A stretch of DNA of 64,000 nucleotides from Tautonia sp040717455 (GTDB lineage: Bacteria > Planctomycetota > Planctomycetia > Isosphaerales > Isosphaeraceae), in assembly GCF_040717455.1 (NCBI RefSeq), contig NZ_JBFEFH010000013.1:1-64000 (forward strand), in the 5' to 3' direction. Both the position numbers and the translations under genes were made by a program. How positions within the stretch are numbered: the stretch's first letter is position 1; each line of letters starts with the position of its first letter. Below the pieces are notes generated by a model. The model saw only the letters and a program-made list of their open reading frames with translations, ran no database searches and had not been told where the DNA came from. Below are positions 50,601-57,807 of this stretch, piece by piece.

Positions 50601-51118
50601 CCCTCACCCTGTTCCGGTCACCTCCTGCCACCCTCATTGCCACCCTTGAGACGCTCGCCCGCGAGGGCCCGGCCACTCTCCGCGCCCTCGCCGCCGATGC
50701 CCTCGCCCGGCTCGATGCGAAACGAGGCGAGGCAATCGCCCCGGACCTGATGGGCGACCCGGTCGGTTTCGATCGGCTTTCCCACCAGCTTGGTCAATCG
50801 CTCGACACGCCGTTGAGCCACGCGGCCCCCAACCTGCACAGCCAGGGGGTTGCCCTGCCGCTCCTGGTGGCTCGCGGACGTCTTGAACCCCTGGCCGCCG
50901 TCGCCGCCGATCGCTCACTGCCCGAGGCCGCCCGACTCGGGGCCGTCGAGGCCCTCGCGGCGCTCGCGAGCACCAAGGCCGAGGACCATTTGCGGGCCAT
51001 CGGCCTCGATGACGCCGACGACGAGACCGTCCGCAAGGCCGCCTGGCGGGCCCTCCGCCGCTCGAAGCGCCTCCGCGATCGCTCCCGCAAACCCCGACGC
51101 CACGAGGTGACGCCATGA
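44606..51118 (+). CDS. Beta-propeller plus HEAT-repeat giant scaffold protein
   Basis: This is a 2170-residue protein. Residues 1-320 have WD40/propeller-like blades (for example HEGAVSALLFERDELRFLSAGADRKLL and ELITSIIWAPGDRFLTGSLDATVKTW). From about residue 330 to the end there are dozens of HEAT/armadillo units of about 30 residues with a recurring D-x-x-V-R-x-x-A-x-x-A-L pattern (HPDERIRVLVFEQL, HSDVRVRAARALARHGD). A charged Gly/Ser/Lys linker lies at about 560-610. No enzymatic motif and no signal peptide are visible, so it is a cytoplasmic interaction scaffold. The GTG start overlaps the previous stop (AGGAG 8 nt upstream) and its TGA overlaps the next ATG. Confidence 0.82.
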   Translation: MSVQESYLTYRGAIRALASSGKWLAFVTEHPEGRPTALYRLDCESLNLSSDPIPTGARSLCPIDDELWIGGTDGSCYRGSLQGGPPSRAFTSSGGPLVALVPLSDNRLAIASGPTLTIAEIKKSKLNPLQTLDLPAEITSLASDPTGFWLVAGTRKGDVTVFSAEGRDDFILSESGKLHEGAVSALLFERDELRFLSAGADRKLLSTLARGTLEPEDRGKSNAHDELITSIIWAPGDRFLTGSLDATVKTWPRSGGSRPATLKDGVAKVKALAVVTVHERPRLVIACEDNTLRLVVLDAAGKFGDATARLSDGVARARHELSQSDPRRREAALAALSGDADSAAVELLAEHCRVDVDPELRLDAARRLGQADHPRVVPLLEGLLDHPDERIRVLVFEQLRARADASDLRPIDLALKTNHPEIGRLAVQALEPLAWRDEQALDRLLATLDARQWDVRRSAAESLEAIHAPDAPEPNLIALGSKHADVRRWALVRLLHRDLLDRPEVATALRRRSDDRDADVRGVAFVLMLHTRPRLLATLRQRDPELNRQLTDLANAPDGAGQGGAAESSGPSKPKGKPRVTALPKKAARAGTGADSSADLTADDLAPLLNASASRSLDTSLRGARGLALLGDSRAFGLLLQLSREAEPSARVEVCRALAALGDDAAGHRLRSLVHDDAPEVRDAAFSALASIDADAPLRAAEAGLNADHDDVRRRGLQLLLAEARKTPPNSAGTPIGRLLVRALNDGSPPIRAEAFKASLNLPAAGGGAGALRFARQSIHADVRREVLTEVLAQLAQPWAWDLLIEAFDDPDPELRADAFAAASAKDKGLDVLGAALSARFADIRSKAVAALVKRHSAKAHAVLARAINDEDRDVRLAAIDALVSSDARSLLASALDAPHSDVRVRAARALARHGDRVALGPLVSLSAAPEPAESERRPDWLDLAGLALEGLAELGDAEAVLPILPLLDSTHPSLRKGAAEVLVWCVDPEAIAPLRQALSHADPNIKYRAAMGLALRGDASTSPLIDSTEGAKVLSRDERLATAVALGASGEGRVVLALDDEKAAIRHRALLLLMLRERNAPDGDAARLIAALSSRSPHIRLVAADALQSAHDPDALLATATRLINDREEQAAWTLAEEAVERLADLLVLAPPLVRARGVIRLLPLLGPEQKEQDAFELALATFSRRFGPSDPSATQDRPPSQSGPVSALELRARAFGAYVGLAREQAIPPSSGRSKKRPVPANPAAEAAVARIRRAALDRLQALAKDDPILTPAAVPVMLQALSDPNQVVRDTAFDHLRSLGTDATRLGAEALAAGPTDVGVRGLELLSGSKDDPSGQSVLEQVMLARKDNLATEAARLLGARRGRTIVAARALDAAFEPLRLLAVSWLQEAAESDPAAPTALRDALASRFAAVRRAAAFALADRKDPSAFESLVRLLKAAAEPSDRQAVLRAFESLGDSRAAGIFLDLIEDDPAATAPADTFIPAAARFRRPEDADRLLRLMERLPKARMICFQAALTVSGHDQPIDDPRDERPEDRRWLEQQHPRDDATLAALLDRCLALGETRLIQRAITPARWALGSAVDEPLGRASAHPEEWPRREAIEALAWRLRKRNGPADPLLKALQHPDPVTQFLAAEGLALGRRTEGISVLLSAVDYLSDLALRRRAVVALGELEDPRAFDRILQLAGESGHALQDVAAEAIGHLGRGPRSADVFKLLDRQTRSPGSVAAMALRGLRWLGTREAWARVRELADPGTHGEQARPDLVPIALDLLAFDDEPATRDLLLRHLRETGWPESYIALRSARKLFGPDAIEPDEAAVQNPFDAFGLGRSTWSDLQKRFDIPLAEPLDRLRERGDPARLFALIPHCQETNARAIGAILLDLPEPPLAEARAAIDSEHAAAVATAAQVLGRTQDTTSGPKIASALSRWTASRAAASRVETRVAGPRRDDDARLIAALAWAAGRTESAADELIQLIASERSSDPDQADPGILRSAVEALTLFRSPPATLIATLETLAREGPATLRALAADALARLDAKRGEAIAPDLMGDPVGFDRLSHQLGQSLDTPLSHAAPNLHSQGVALPLLVARGRLEPLAAVAADRSLPEAARLGAVEALAALASTKAEDHLRAIGLDDADDETVRKAAWRALRRSKRLRDRSRKPRRHEVTP

Positions 51119-53013
51119 GCGACGCCCCCGACCCGTCCCCGCAACACCAGACCGAGCCCGAGGTGGTCGATGTCGACACGCCGACCCATACCGACGTCGA
51201 TCTCGCCTACGCCGCTCCCAGCACGCTCGTCTCCGACGACGATCACGCCACGCTCTCGCTCGTCGGCAACCTGAAACGCCCCGCCGTGCGGTTCGAGGCG
51301 ACCCTGGCCGACCCGCTTCGCTTCCGGGAGGCGATGGGGGCGCTCTACGCCGTCGTCGGCAGCGACTACCGCTACGTCCCGAAGGACCGGACCGCCTACC
51401 TCGCCTACCGCCGGATGCGGGCCGAATCGGCCAACCTCGGCCTCTGGGAAGGGCAGCGGGCCTATTTCTCGTGGCTGATGCGCAACGACCCGCTCGCGTA
51501 TGTGATCCTCGATCCGGTCGTCTCCGTCCATCCCGATCAGGTCTTCTTCGAGGTCTTCAGCAAGGACGAAGGGACCTACGCCAAGCTCGGCGTCGACCTC
51601 GACGCCTTCGAGCAGGAACCGACCGTCACCCCCCGCTGGGGCACCACGAACATCGACTTCAGCGAGGCGCTCCATCGCGGACTCGAACAGCTCCGCAGCG
51701 AGCGCCCCACCCGGCTGAGCGTCGGGCAGGACGGGGTCTCGGTCCGGACCGAAGGGACCGGCACCGTCCTGGAGAAATCGATCCGGGTCCCCGATTCCTG
51801 GCTCCGGGGCTTCCTCCAGGTCCAATCGGCCGCCGCCCTGCCGCGCGACACCTTCACCCTCAACCCGATCGACCTCTACAACGCCCTGCGTCACCTTCGA
51901 ATGCACGCCGACCGCAAGGGAAAGCGTCGCGGCCTCCGGATCGAGCTGGTCCCCGGCGAGCCCCCTCGCCTGGTCCTCGAGCCCTGGGAAACGGTCATCC
52001 CCTCCTCGGCCGCTCCCTACGCGGGCAAGACGGCCAGGGTCGTCCGGGTCTGGGGACGCCGTCGCCTCTTCCTGCTCAGACGCTTCCTCCCGATCGTCGA
52101 GGAGATCGAGGTCCACCTGCTCGGCAGCGGCTTGCCGAGTTTCTGGGTCCTCCGCGCCGGGCCGTTGACCCTGACCCTCGGCCTGACCGGCTTCACCGCG
52201 GCGAACTGGTCGCAGGCCATCCGCTTCGACCTGCTCCTGCCCCGCAAGACCCAGGACACGACGGCCGAGCTCGACCTCGTGCTCAGCCACCTGGCCGACC
52301 ACTGGAAGGCCGGGGCCGGCGACCTGCTCAAGGCCACGAAGCTGAAGTGGGAGCCGTTGATCGAGGCCCTCCAGCTCGGCTGCCAGCAAGGGCGGATCAT
52401 GTACGACCTTGCCGCCGACGTCTACCGGCTTCGCCCCCTGACCGACGCCCCGATCGACCTCAGCCGCCTCGAATACCGCAACGCCCGAGAACGCACCGCC
52501 CACGACCTGATCGCCCGCCGGGGAGCCGTGACCATCGTCTCCGAGACCCGGATCGCGACCTCCGGCGTCGAACTGGCCGGGCGGGTCGAGGTCGCCGAAG
52601 ACCGCCGCGAGTACCGCCCGGTCCTGCTCCTGACCGACGAAGGGCAGGTCGCCAAGGCCGAATGCACCTGCCCCTTCTTCCGCCGCCAGGGGCTCAAGAA
52701 CGGGCCTTGTGCCCACCTGATCGCCCTCCGGCTCGCCCACGCCGATCGCGAGGCCCAACGCCGCCAGGGGCTGACCCCTGCCGAGGCCATCACCGCCGAA
52801 TCCCGGGCCTTCAGCCGCCGCGACTCCCGAGGCGAAACGGTCTACCAACTGGCCCTCGATCGTCATCGCCTGACGATTCACTGGGGACGCGCCGGGCAGC
52901 CGCTCCGCCGCCAGCGCCTGACGTTCAACTCACTCGACGACGCGAGGCGAAGCTACCTCGCCCGCGTCTCGGAACTCGAGGCCGGGGGCTACCTCGATGC
53001 CTCGGACAGTTGA
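51115..53013 (+). CDS. SWIM zinc finger - WGR domain protein
   Basis: This 632-residue protein has a SWIM zinc finger at about residues 515-545 (ECTCPFF ... GPCAHLIALR; CxC then CxH) and a C-terminal WGR domain at about 578-628 (VYQLALDRHRLTIHWGRAGQ ... LTFNSLDDARRSYLAR). WGR occurs in PARP enzymes and in bacterial MolR proteins; SWIM fingers bind DNA or protein. The first 500 residues have no recognised domain and include a stretch of beta-rich sequence. The pairing recalls the E. coli yehQ (SWIM) and molR (WGR) neighbourhood, here fused in one chain. The ATG has GAGG upstream and overlaps the previous stop (ATGA). Confidence 0.85.
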   Translation: MSDAPDPSPQHQTEPEVVDVDTPTHTDVDLAYAAPSTLVSDDDHATLSLVGNLKRPAVRFEATLADPLRFREAMGALYAVVGSDYRYVPKDRTAYLAYRRMRAESANLGLWEGQRAYFSWLMRNDPLAYVILDPVVSVHPDQVFFEVFSKDEGTYAKLGVDLDAFEQEPTVTPRWGTTNIDFSEALHRGLEQLRSERPTRLSVGQDGVSVRTEGTGTVLEKSIRVPDSWLRGFLQVQSAAALPRDTFTLNPIDLYNALRHLRMHADRKGKRRGLRIELVPGEPPRLVLEPWETVIPSSAAPYAGKTARVVRVWGRRRLFLLRRFLPIVEEIEVHLLGSGLPSFWVLRAGPLTLTLGLTGFTAANWSQAIRFDLLLPRKTQDTTAELDLVLSHLADHWKAGAGDLLKATKLKWEPLIEALQLGCQQGRIMYDLAADVYRLRPLTDAPIDLSRLEYRNARERTAHDLIARRGAVTIVSETRIATSGVELAGRVEVAEDRREYRPVLLLTDEGQVAKAECTCPFFRRQGLKNGPCAHLIALRLAHADREAQRRQGLTPAEAITAESRAFSRRDSRGETVYQLALDRHRLTIHWGRAGQPLRRQRLTFNSLDDARRSYLARVSELEAGGYLDASDS

Positions 53014-53073
53014 GGCCCGTCCCCGGCCCGTACCACCCCGACCCTCGTCCTCGTGTTGATCCCCGGTGCCTCG

Positions 53074-53943
53074 ATGACCGCCGTCCATCGCCCCGTCCTG
53101 CTCGACGAAGTCCTGGCCTGGCTCGATCCGAGGCCCGGCGGCATCTTCGTCGATGCCACCGCCGGAGCGGGGGGGCACTCCGCCGCCATCGCCGAGCGGG
53201 TCGGGCCGGAAGGCCGCGTCATCGGCTTCGACCGCGACCCGATGATGCTCGACTTCGCCCGGAACCGCTCGGAGGGCCTGCCGGTCACGCTCGTCCATTC
53301 GGCCTACGATCGCCTTGGGGAGGAACTTGAGACGCTCGGGATCGCACAGGTCGACGGCATCCTGGCCGACCTCGGCTTCGCGTCCGACCAGATGGACACC
53401 AGTTCCCGGGGCTTCAGCTTCCAGCGCGAGGGGCCGCTCGACATGCGCTTCGACCCCTCGCAGCCGATCACCGCCGCCACCCTCGTCAACGAACGATCGG
53501 CCGACGAGTTGACCTCCCTCTTCCGAGACCTGGGGGACGAACCCCGAGCCCGAGCCATCGCCGACCGCATCGTCGAGCGCCGCCGCCGGGCCCCCATCAC
53601 CACGACCGACGAGCTGGCTTCCCTGATCCGGGGCATTCCCGGCACTCGCCGCGACCGGATCGACCCGAGCACCCGCGTCTTCCAGGCGCTCCGGATCGCC
53701 GTCAACGACGAGCTGGCCATCCTCGACCGCTTCCTCGCCGCCGCCCCCGATCGGCTCCGAATCGGCGGCCGGTTCGTCGTCATCAGCTTCCACTCGCTCG
53801 AAGATGAGCGTGTCAAAACCGCCTTCCGCGATGACGACCGCCTCCGCCCCCTGACCCGCAAGCCCGTCATCGCCGGCGACCGCGAACTTCGTCAGAACCC
53901 GAGGGCCCGCAGCGCCAAGCTCCGCGCCGCCGAGCGGATGTGA
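53074..53943 (+). CDS. rsmH: 16S rRNA (cytosine-1402-N4)-methyltransferase RsmH
   Basis: This 289-residue SAM-dependent enzyme methylates N4 of C1402 in the ribosomal decoding centre. It starts MTAVHRPVLLDEVLAWL. Motif I is FVDATAGAGGHSAAI, motif II is IGFDRDPMML, and GILADLGFASDQMD with GFSFQREGPLDMRFDP is the family signature; VFQALRIAVNDEL and VISFHSLEDERVK follow. An in-frame GTG at 53053 is possible but the conserved part begins at the ATG at 53074. In most bacteria rsmH heads the mra/dcw cluster; here it lies 60 bp after the SWIM-WGR gene, consistent with planctomycetes having lost the ordinary division cluster. Confidence 0.94.
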   Translation: MTAVHRPVLLDEVLAWLDPRPGGIFVDATAGAGGHSAAIAERVGPEGRVIGFDRDPMMLDFARNRSEGLPVTLVHSAYDRLGEELETLGIAQVDGILADLGFASDQMDTSSRGFSFQREGPLDMRFDPSQPITAATLVNERSADELTSLFRDLGDEPRARAIADRIVERRRRAPITTTDELASLIRGIPGTRRDRIDPSTRVFQALRIAVNDELAILDRFLAAAPDRLRIGGRFVVISFHSLEDERVKTAFRDDDRLRPLTRKPVIAGDRELRQNPRARSAKLRAAERM

Positions 53944-54019
53944 ACCGCGATCATCCCGATCGCGACCACCGGCGACGCCCAGGCCCCCGACGTGTTCCCC
54001 CCATCCAGGAGAGGCTCCC

Positions 54020-55339
54020 ATGTCCCGCGCCACCGACCTCCTCTCGCTCTGGCGGGCGATCGAACACGCCGGCGGCGTCGACGCCTATGTGAATCATCAA
54101 CTGGCCGAGCGCGGCTTCCTCGTCGCCCGCCGGGATCTGGACAGCATGTCCGATCGCGAGCGGACCGCCTACAAGAAGCAGCTCAAGGAAGAAGCCGCCC
54201 ACCGCCGGGAACTGAAGCGAGAGGCCTGGAACGCGTACCGAGCCCGCCACATCGTCCACCTCGGCGAAGGCATCTACTGGAACGACCAGCCCGCCAAGGA
54301 CCCGTGGGACGCCCCCGACGCCGAGGAACGCGCCGCCGAGAACGAGCTGCCCCCGCTCGACTCCCCTCGCGACCTCGCCGAGGCCCTCGGCCTGACCATC
54401 GCCCAGCTCCGCTGGCTCGCCTTCCACCGCGACGCGGCCACCTCGCTGCACTACCGGCGCTTCACCATCCCCAAGCGAGACGGATCGGAGCGGGCCATCT
54501 GGGCCCCCATGCCCACCCTCAAGGCCGCTCAGCACTGGATTCTCCGCAATATCGCCGAGAAGCTGCCCGTCCACGGTGCGGCCCACGGGTTCCTGGCCGG
54601 GCGATCCATCCTCTCGAATGCCAGGAATCACGTCGATTCGGCAATCGTCGTCAAGATGGATGTGAAGGACTTCTTCCCCTCGGTCACGTTTCGGCGGGTC
54701 AAGGGCATCTTCCGTCGCGCCGGCTATCGCGAGCAGGTGGCGACCCTCCTCGCCTTGATCTGCACCGAGTCCCCTCGCGAAATCGTCGAGCAGGGCAAGA
54801 CGACCTACTACGTCGCCCTCGGCCCCCGCTGCTTGCCCCAGGGGGCACCCACCAGCCCGGCGTTGACCAATACCCTCTGCCTCCGACTCGACCGCCGCCT
54901 CGACGGCCTCGCGCGGTCGCTCGGCTACCGCTACACGCGGTATGCCGACGACCTCACGTTCAGCCTCCCTCGAGGCCATGAGGGGGACCCCAGACTCGGT
55001 GCCTTGCTCGGCAAGGCCCGTCGCGTGGTCGAGTCCGAGGGGTTCACCGTCCGGCTTGAAAAAACCCGAGTGGCTCGCCCCGGAGCACGGCAGCAGGTCA
55101 CCGGCCTCGTCGTCAACGGCGACGCGACGCCCCGCGTCCCCCGGAAACTGCGCCGCCAGCTCCGGGCCGCGGTCCACAACCACCTCGCCAATCGCCCCCG
55201 ACCCGATGCCGACTCCCCCGACCGGCTCGCCGGCCTGGTGAGCTACGTCTCCATGACCGACCCGGCCCTCGGCCAGTCCCTCCGGTCCCGGTGGGCACGC
55301 ACACCCGCACCCTCCGATCCCGGCGACCCGGCCGACTGA
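54020..55339 (+). CDS. Retron-type reverse transcriptase (Mx162-like)
   Basis: This is a 439-residue RNA-directed DNA polymerase. Catalytic aspartates are in KMDVKDFFPS (Asp214) and RYADDLTF (Asp310, Asp311); LPQGAPTSPALTN is the conserved fingers/palm motif. Two retron-specific marks are present: NARNH (NAxxH, residues 200-204) and VTG (360-362). A helical, charged N-terminal extension of about 115 residues with HIVHLGEGIYW matches my memory of the myxobacterial Mx162-type enzymes. AGGAGAGG precedes the ATG. Only 76 bp separate it from rsmH, too little for a usual msr-msd upstream, and no effector gene is adjacent. Confidence 0.88.
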   Translation: MSRATDLLSLWRAIEHAGGVDAYVNHQLAERGFLVARRDLDSMSDRERTAYKKQLKEEAAHRRELKREAWNAYRARHIVHLGEGIYWNDQPAKDPWDAPDAEERAAENELPPLDSPRDLAEALGLTIAQLRWLAFHRDAATSLHYRRFTIPKRDGSERAIWAPMPTLKAAQHWILRNIAEKLPVHGAAHGFLAGRSILSNARNHVDSAIVVKMDVKDFFPSVTFRRVKGIFRRAGYREQVATLLALICTESPREIVEQGKTTYYVALGPRCLPQGAPTSPALTNTLCLRLDRRLDGLARSLGYRYTRYADDLTFSLPRGHEGDPRLGALLGKARRVVESEGFTVRLEKTRVARPGARQQVTGLVVNGDATPRVPRKLRRQLRAAVHNHLANRPRPDADSPDRLAGLVSYVSMTDPALGQSLRSRWARTPAPSDPGDPAD

Positions 55340-55599
55340 CCGGCATGCCCGGCCCCAAGCTTCCCAATTAAGCGAAAGGGATGTCCACATGCCTGCATGT
55401 CCAAGAAACCAGGAATTCTGAGAATTTCGCCCGATTTGATCGAGGAGGACTTGCGTCAACCTTCGAGAGGATGTAGACCGGAAAGAAATGTCCCCGCCCT
55501 CCCCACAAGACCGTCGACGACGCCGGTCGGTGCTTCGAGGCGAAGGCTTGGCCCCGCAGCCTGATCACGAAGGGCCCGAGGGCCCTCGGAGGCAATCCT

Positions 55600-57384
55600 A
55601 TGGAGGTTCGGCTCGTCCAACTCAGTGCCTACGGGAATGAGCAGTTCCGCATGTCGGAACGCGAATGCGTCATCGGCCGTGAACCCTCATGCCATCTCCG
55701 GCCCGACCACGGGCGGGTGAGCAAGCGGCACTGCCGGCTCTACTGGCAGGGGATCCGCCTGTTCGTCGAGGACATCAATTCGGCCGACGGCACCCTGGTC
55801 AACGGCGATCGCATCGTCGTCCCGACCGAATTGCACGATGGCGACGAGCTGTGCGCCGGCCCGGTCCACTACCTCGTGATGATCGCCCCCGCCGACGAGA
55901 TGGCCGGGCGCGACGCCTCCTGGGTGGCCCGCGCCATCAAGGCTCGCCAGGGGCTGCAACCGGCCGCCAGCCCTTCGGATTCCAATATCCCCCTCTCGCC
56001 GGCCATGCGGACCGCCCGATCAATCCTCGATCGTCTCGCCCATGACCACGAACACGGCCACGAAGCCGAGCACCCCCCGCACGAGGAGGCTCCCCCGCCC
56101 TCCCGGCACGGCCTGTCGATCGAGGACCAGGACGGGATCGCCCTGGCCCGCATCCTCGATCGCGACCTGATCGACGAGGAGGACATCCGCCGGGTCACCC
56201 AGCAGCTCGAGGCGTTGGTCCTCGCCGGCAAGGTCCGCATCGCGCTCGACTTCCGCAACGTCGAGCACTGCTCCAGCCAGGCCCTGAGCACCGTCCTCCG
56301 CGTCTACGACCGGTGTCGCACCGAAGGGGGCGCCCTGAAGGTCTGCACCGTGCAGCCGGCCGTCGCGCAACTGTTCTTCATGACCGACCTGCACAAACAC
56401 ATCGAGATCTTCCCGGACACCCGGCCGGCCCTGGAAAGCGTCTGGCCGCAGCCCTCCCCCGAGCAGGCCGAATCCCCGGCCGACGACGCCTCGTTCGGCA
56501 CCCAGGCCCCCGACCCCACCGCCGGGGCCCCTTGCGTTCGTTTAATCGTCGCCGTCGGCAAGGCCAAGGGTCGCGCCATCGAGATCAAGGGGCGCCGCTT
56601 CGTGATCGGCCGAGACGCCCGTTGCCAGCTCCGACCCAACAGCGAGACGATCAGCCGGATTCACGCCATCATCGAACGCCGAGACGACAAGGTCTTCGTC
56701 CGCGACTACGGCACCAAGAACGGCACGATCCTCGCCGGCCGCACCCTTCGAGGCGAGGAGGCCGAGGCGCACGACGGCGATTCCCTCCAGGTCGGGGTCC
56801 TCGGCTTCTCGCTCCAGATCCTCCCCGTCAACGGCTCGTCGCCACCGACCGATGACGACATCCTCGCCTCCTGGCTGCTCGATCAGGCCGCGTCGGCCAA
56901 CCCCGATGCCCCGACCGCCCTCCTGATCCCGACGCTCCAGGGGGCCGGGGCCTCCCCCGGCCAATCGACCCCCGACGATCAGCCGGCCGAATCGTACGAC
57001 CCCGACTCGGCCCACACCGACCCGGAACTTTCCACGAACGCCCTGGCATGCGAGGTCGTGCGGGGGGTCCTCGTCGCCCGGATCCGCGAGTCGTTCCTCG
57101 ACGACGAATCGACCGTCGGCCCCCTCCGCTACGACCTCCAGACCTTCTTCGACAAGCCGCTCCCGCGCCGGGTCGTCCTGAGCATGGAGCACGTCAACTA
57201 CCTGTCGAGCCGGGCCGTGGGGGCCCTGCTCGCCTTCTTCCAGCACCTCGACCGCGAGCACGGGGCCATGCGGGTCTGCTGCGTCTCGCCGAAGGTCCTG
57301 CCCGTGCTCGACTCGATGCGGCTTCCGAAGCTGGTCGACCTCTACGCCTCGGTCGAGGAAGCCATCGACGACCCCTGGATCTGA
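55600..57384 (+). CDS. Tandem FHA-STAS-FHA-STAS signalling protein
   Basis: This 594-residue cytoplasmic protein contains two copies of an FHA plus STAS module. FHA1 (residues 1-100) has VIGREPSCHL, VSKRHC and DGTLVNGD. STAS1 (about 160-275) has ALDFRNVEHCSSQALSTVL. FHA2 (about 312-412) has FVIGRDARCQL, ISRIHA and DYGTKNGT. STAS2 (about 488-594) has VVLSMEHVNYLSSRAVGALL. FHA domains bind phosphothreonine, and STAS domains are phosphorylated anti-sigma-factor antagonists whose Ser sits in the Ser-Ser pair. It may couple Ser/Thr kinase signals to a partner-switch. GGAGG lies 7 nt before the ATG, next to a 14-bp palindrome at 55576-55589. Confidence 0.9.
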   Translation: MEVRLVQLSAYGNEQFRMSERECVIGREPSCHLRPDHGRVSKRHCRLYWQGIRLFVEDINSADGTLVNGDRIVVPTELHDGDELCAGPVHYLVMIAPADEMAGRDASWVARAIKARQGLQPAASPSDSNIPLSPAMRTARSILDRLAHDHEHGHEAEHPPHEEAPPPSRHGLSIEDQDGIALARILDRDLIDEEDIRRVTQQLEALVLAGKVRIALDFRNVEHCSSQALSTVLRVYDRCRTEGGALKVCTVQPAVAQLFFMTDLHKHIEIFPDTRPALESVWPQPSPEQAESPADDASFGTQAPDPTAGAPCVRLIVAVGKAKGRAIEIKGRRFVIGRDARCQLRPNSETISRIHAIIERRDDKVFVRDYGTKNGTILAGRTLRGEEAEAHDGDSLQVGVLGFSLQILPVNGSSPPTDDDILASWLLDQAASANPDAPTALLIPTLQGAGASPGQSTPDDQPAESYDPDSAHTDPELSTNALACEVVRGVLVARIRESFLDDESTVGPLRYDLQTFFDKPLPRRVVLSMEHVNYLSSRAVGALLAFFQHLDREHGAMRVCCVSPKVLPVLDSMRLPKLVDLYASVEEAIDDPWI

Positions 57385-57416
57385 CCCGATCCGCTCGCGC
57401 CCCCTTGTTCTCCGGA

Positions 57417-57698
57417 TCAACGCGCCAATCCCAGGGCCCAGATCACCGCGCCGATTCCCAGGAGGCCCAACGCCACCCACCACCACGGCTTCCCCTCCCA
57501 GTTCCGGAGCCGCCGGACGATGTAGTCCCCGCACTCGGGGCATCGCTCGGCGTCTTCGTACACCTCGGCCCCGCAGGAGGGGCAAGGGAGGACGGCAGTC
57601 TCTCCGTCGTCGTCGTCCTCCTCCGCTTCATCCTCCAGGTCCCAGTCGTCCGGATCATCCCCCTCCCAATCGTCTTCGGTGTCGTCGCCTCGCATCAT
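57417..57698 (-). CDS. Zinc-ribbon membrane protein, 93 residues
   Basis: From the paired ATGs at 57698/57695 this protein has a very acidic N-terminus (Asp/Glu in about 20 of the first 32 residues), a zinc ribbon with CPSCG (Cys39, Cys42) and CPECG (Cys53, Cys56), and one C-terminal transmembrane helix (WWWVALGLLGIGAVIWALGL). Such tail-anchored ribbon proteins are common and mostly of unknown role. The frame is open to 57995 but that part lies across the next gene's terminator and 3' end and is Arg/Ser-rich. Confidence 0.72.
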   Translation of the reverse strand: MMRGDDTEDDWEGDDPDDWDLEDEAEEDDDDGETAVLPCPSCGAEVYEDAERCPECGDYIVRRLRNWEGKPWWWVALGLLGIGAVIWALGLAR

Positions 57699-57731
57699 CG
57701 AACTCGCTCGGATCGACCGGCGGCCGGCGGC

Positions 57732-57756
57732 CTCCTCCCCCCGTCGAGGGGAGGAG
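57732..57756 (-). terminator. Stem-loop after the DUF1559 gene
   Basis: CTCCTCCCC (57732-57740) and GGGGAGGAG (57748-57756) form a perfect 9-bp stem with a 7-nt loop, framed by GCCGGC repeats that could extend it. It lies 51 bp past the DUF1559 stop on the minus strand and 33 bp before the zinc-ribbon ATG. No T tract. Confidence 0.45.
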
Positions 57757-57807
57757 ACGGCCGGCCGGCCGGGCGACACTGATTGGGGAAACGAGGCCGG
57801 ATCGACC

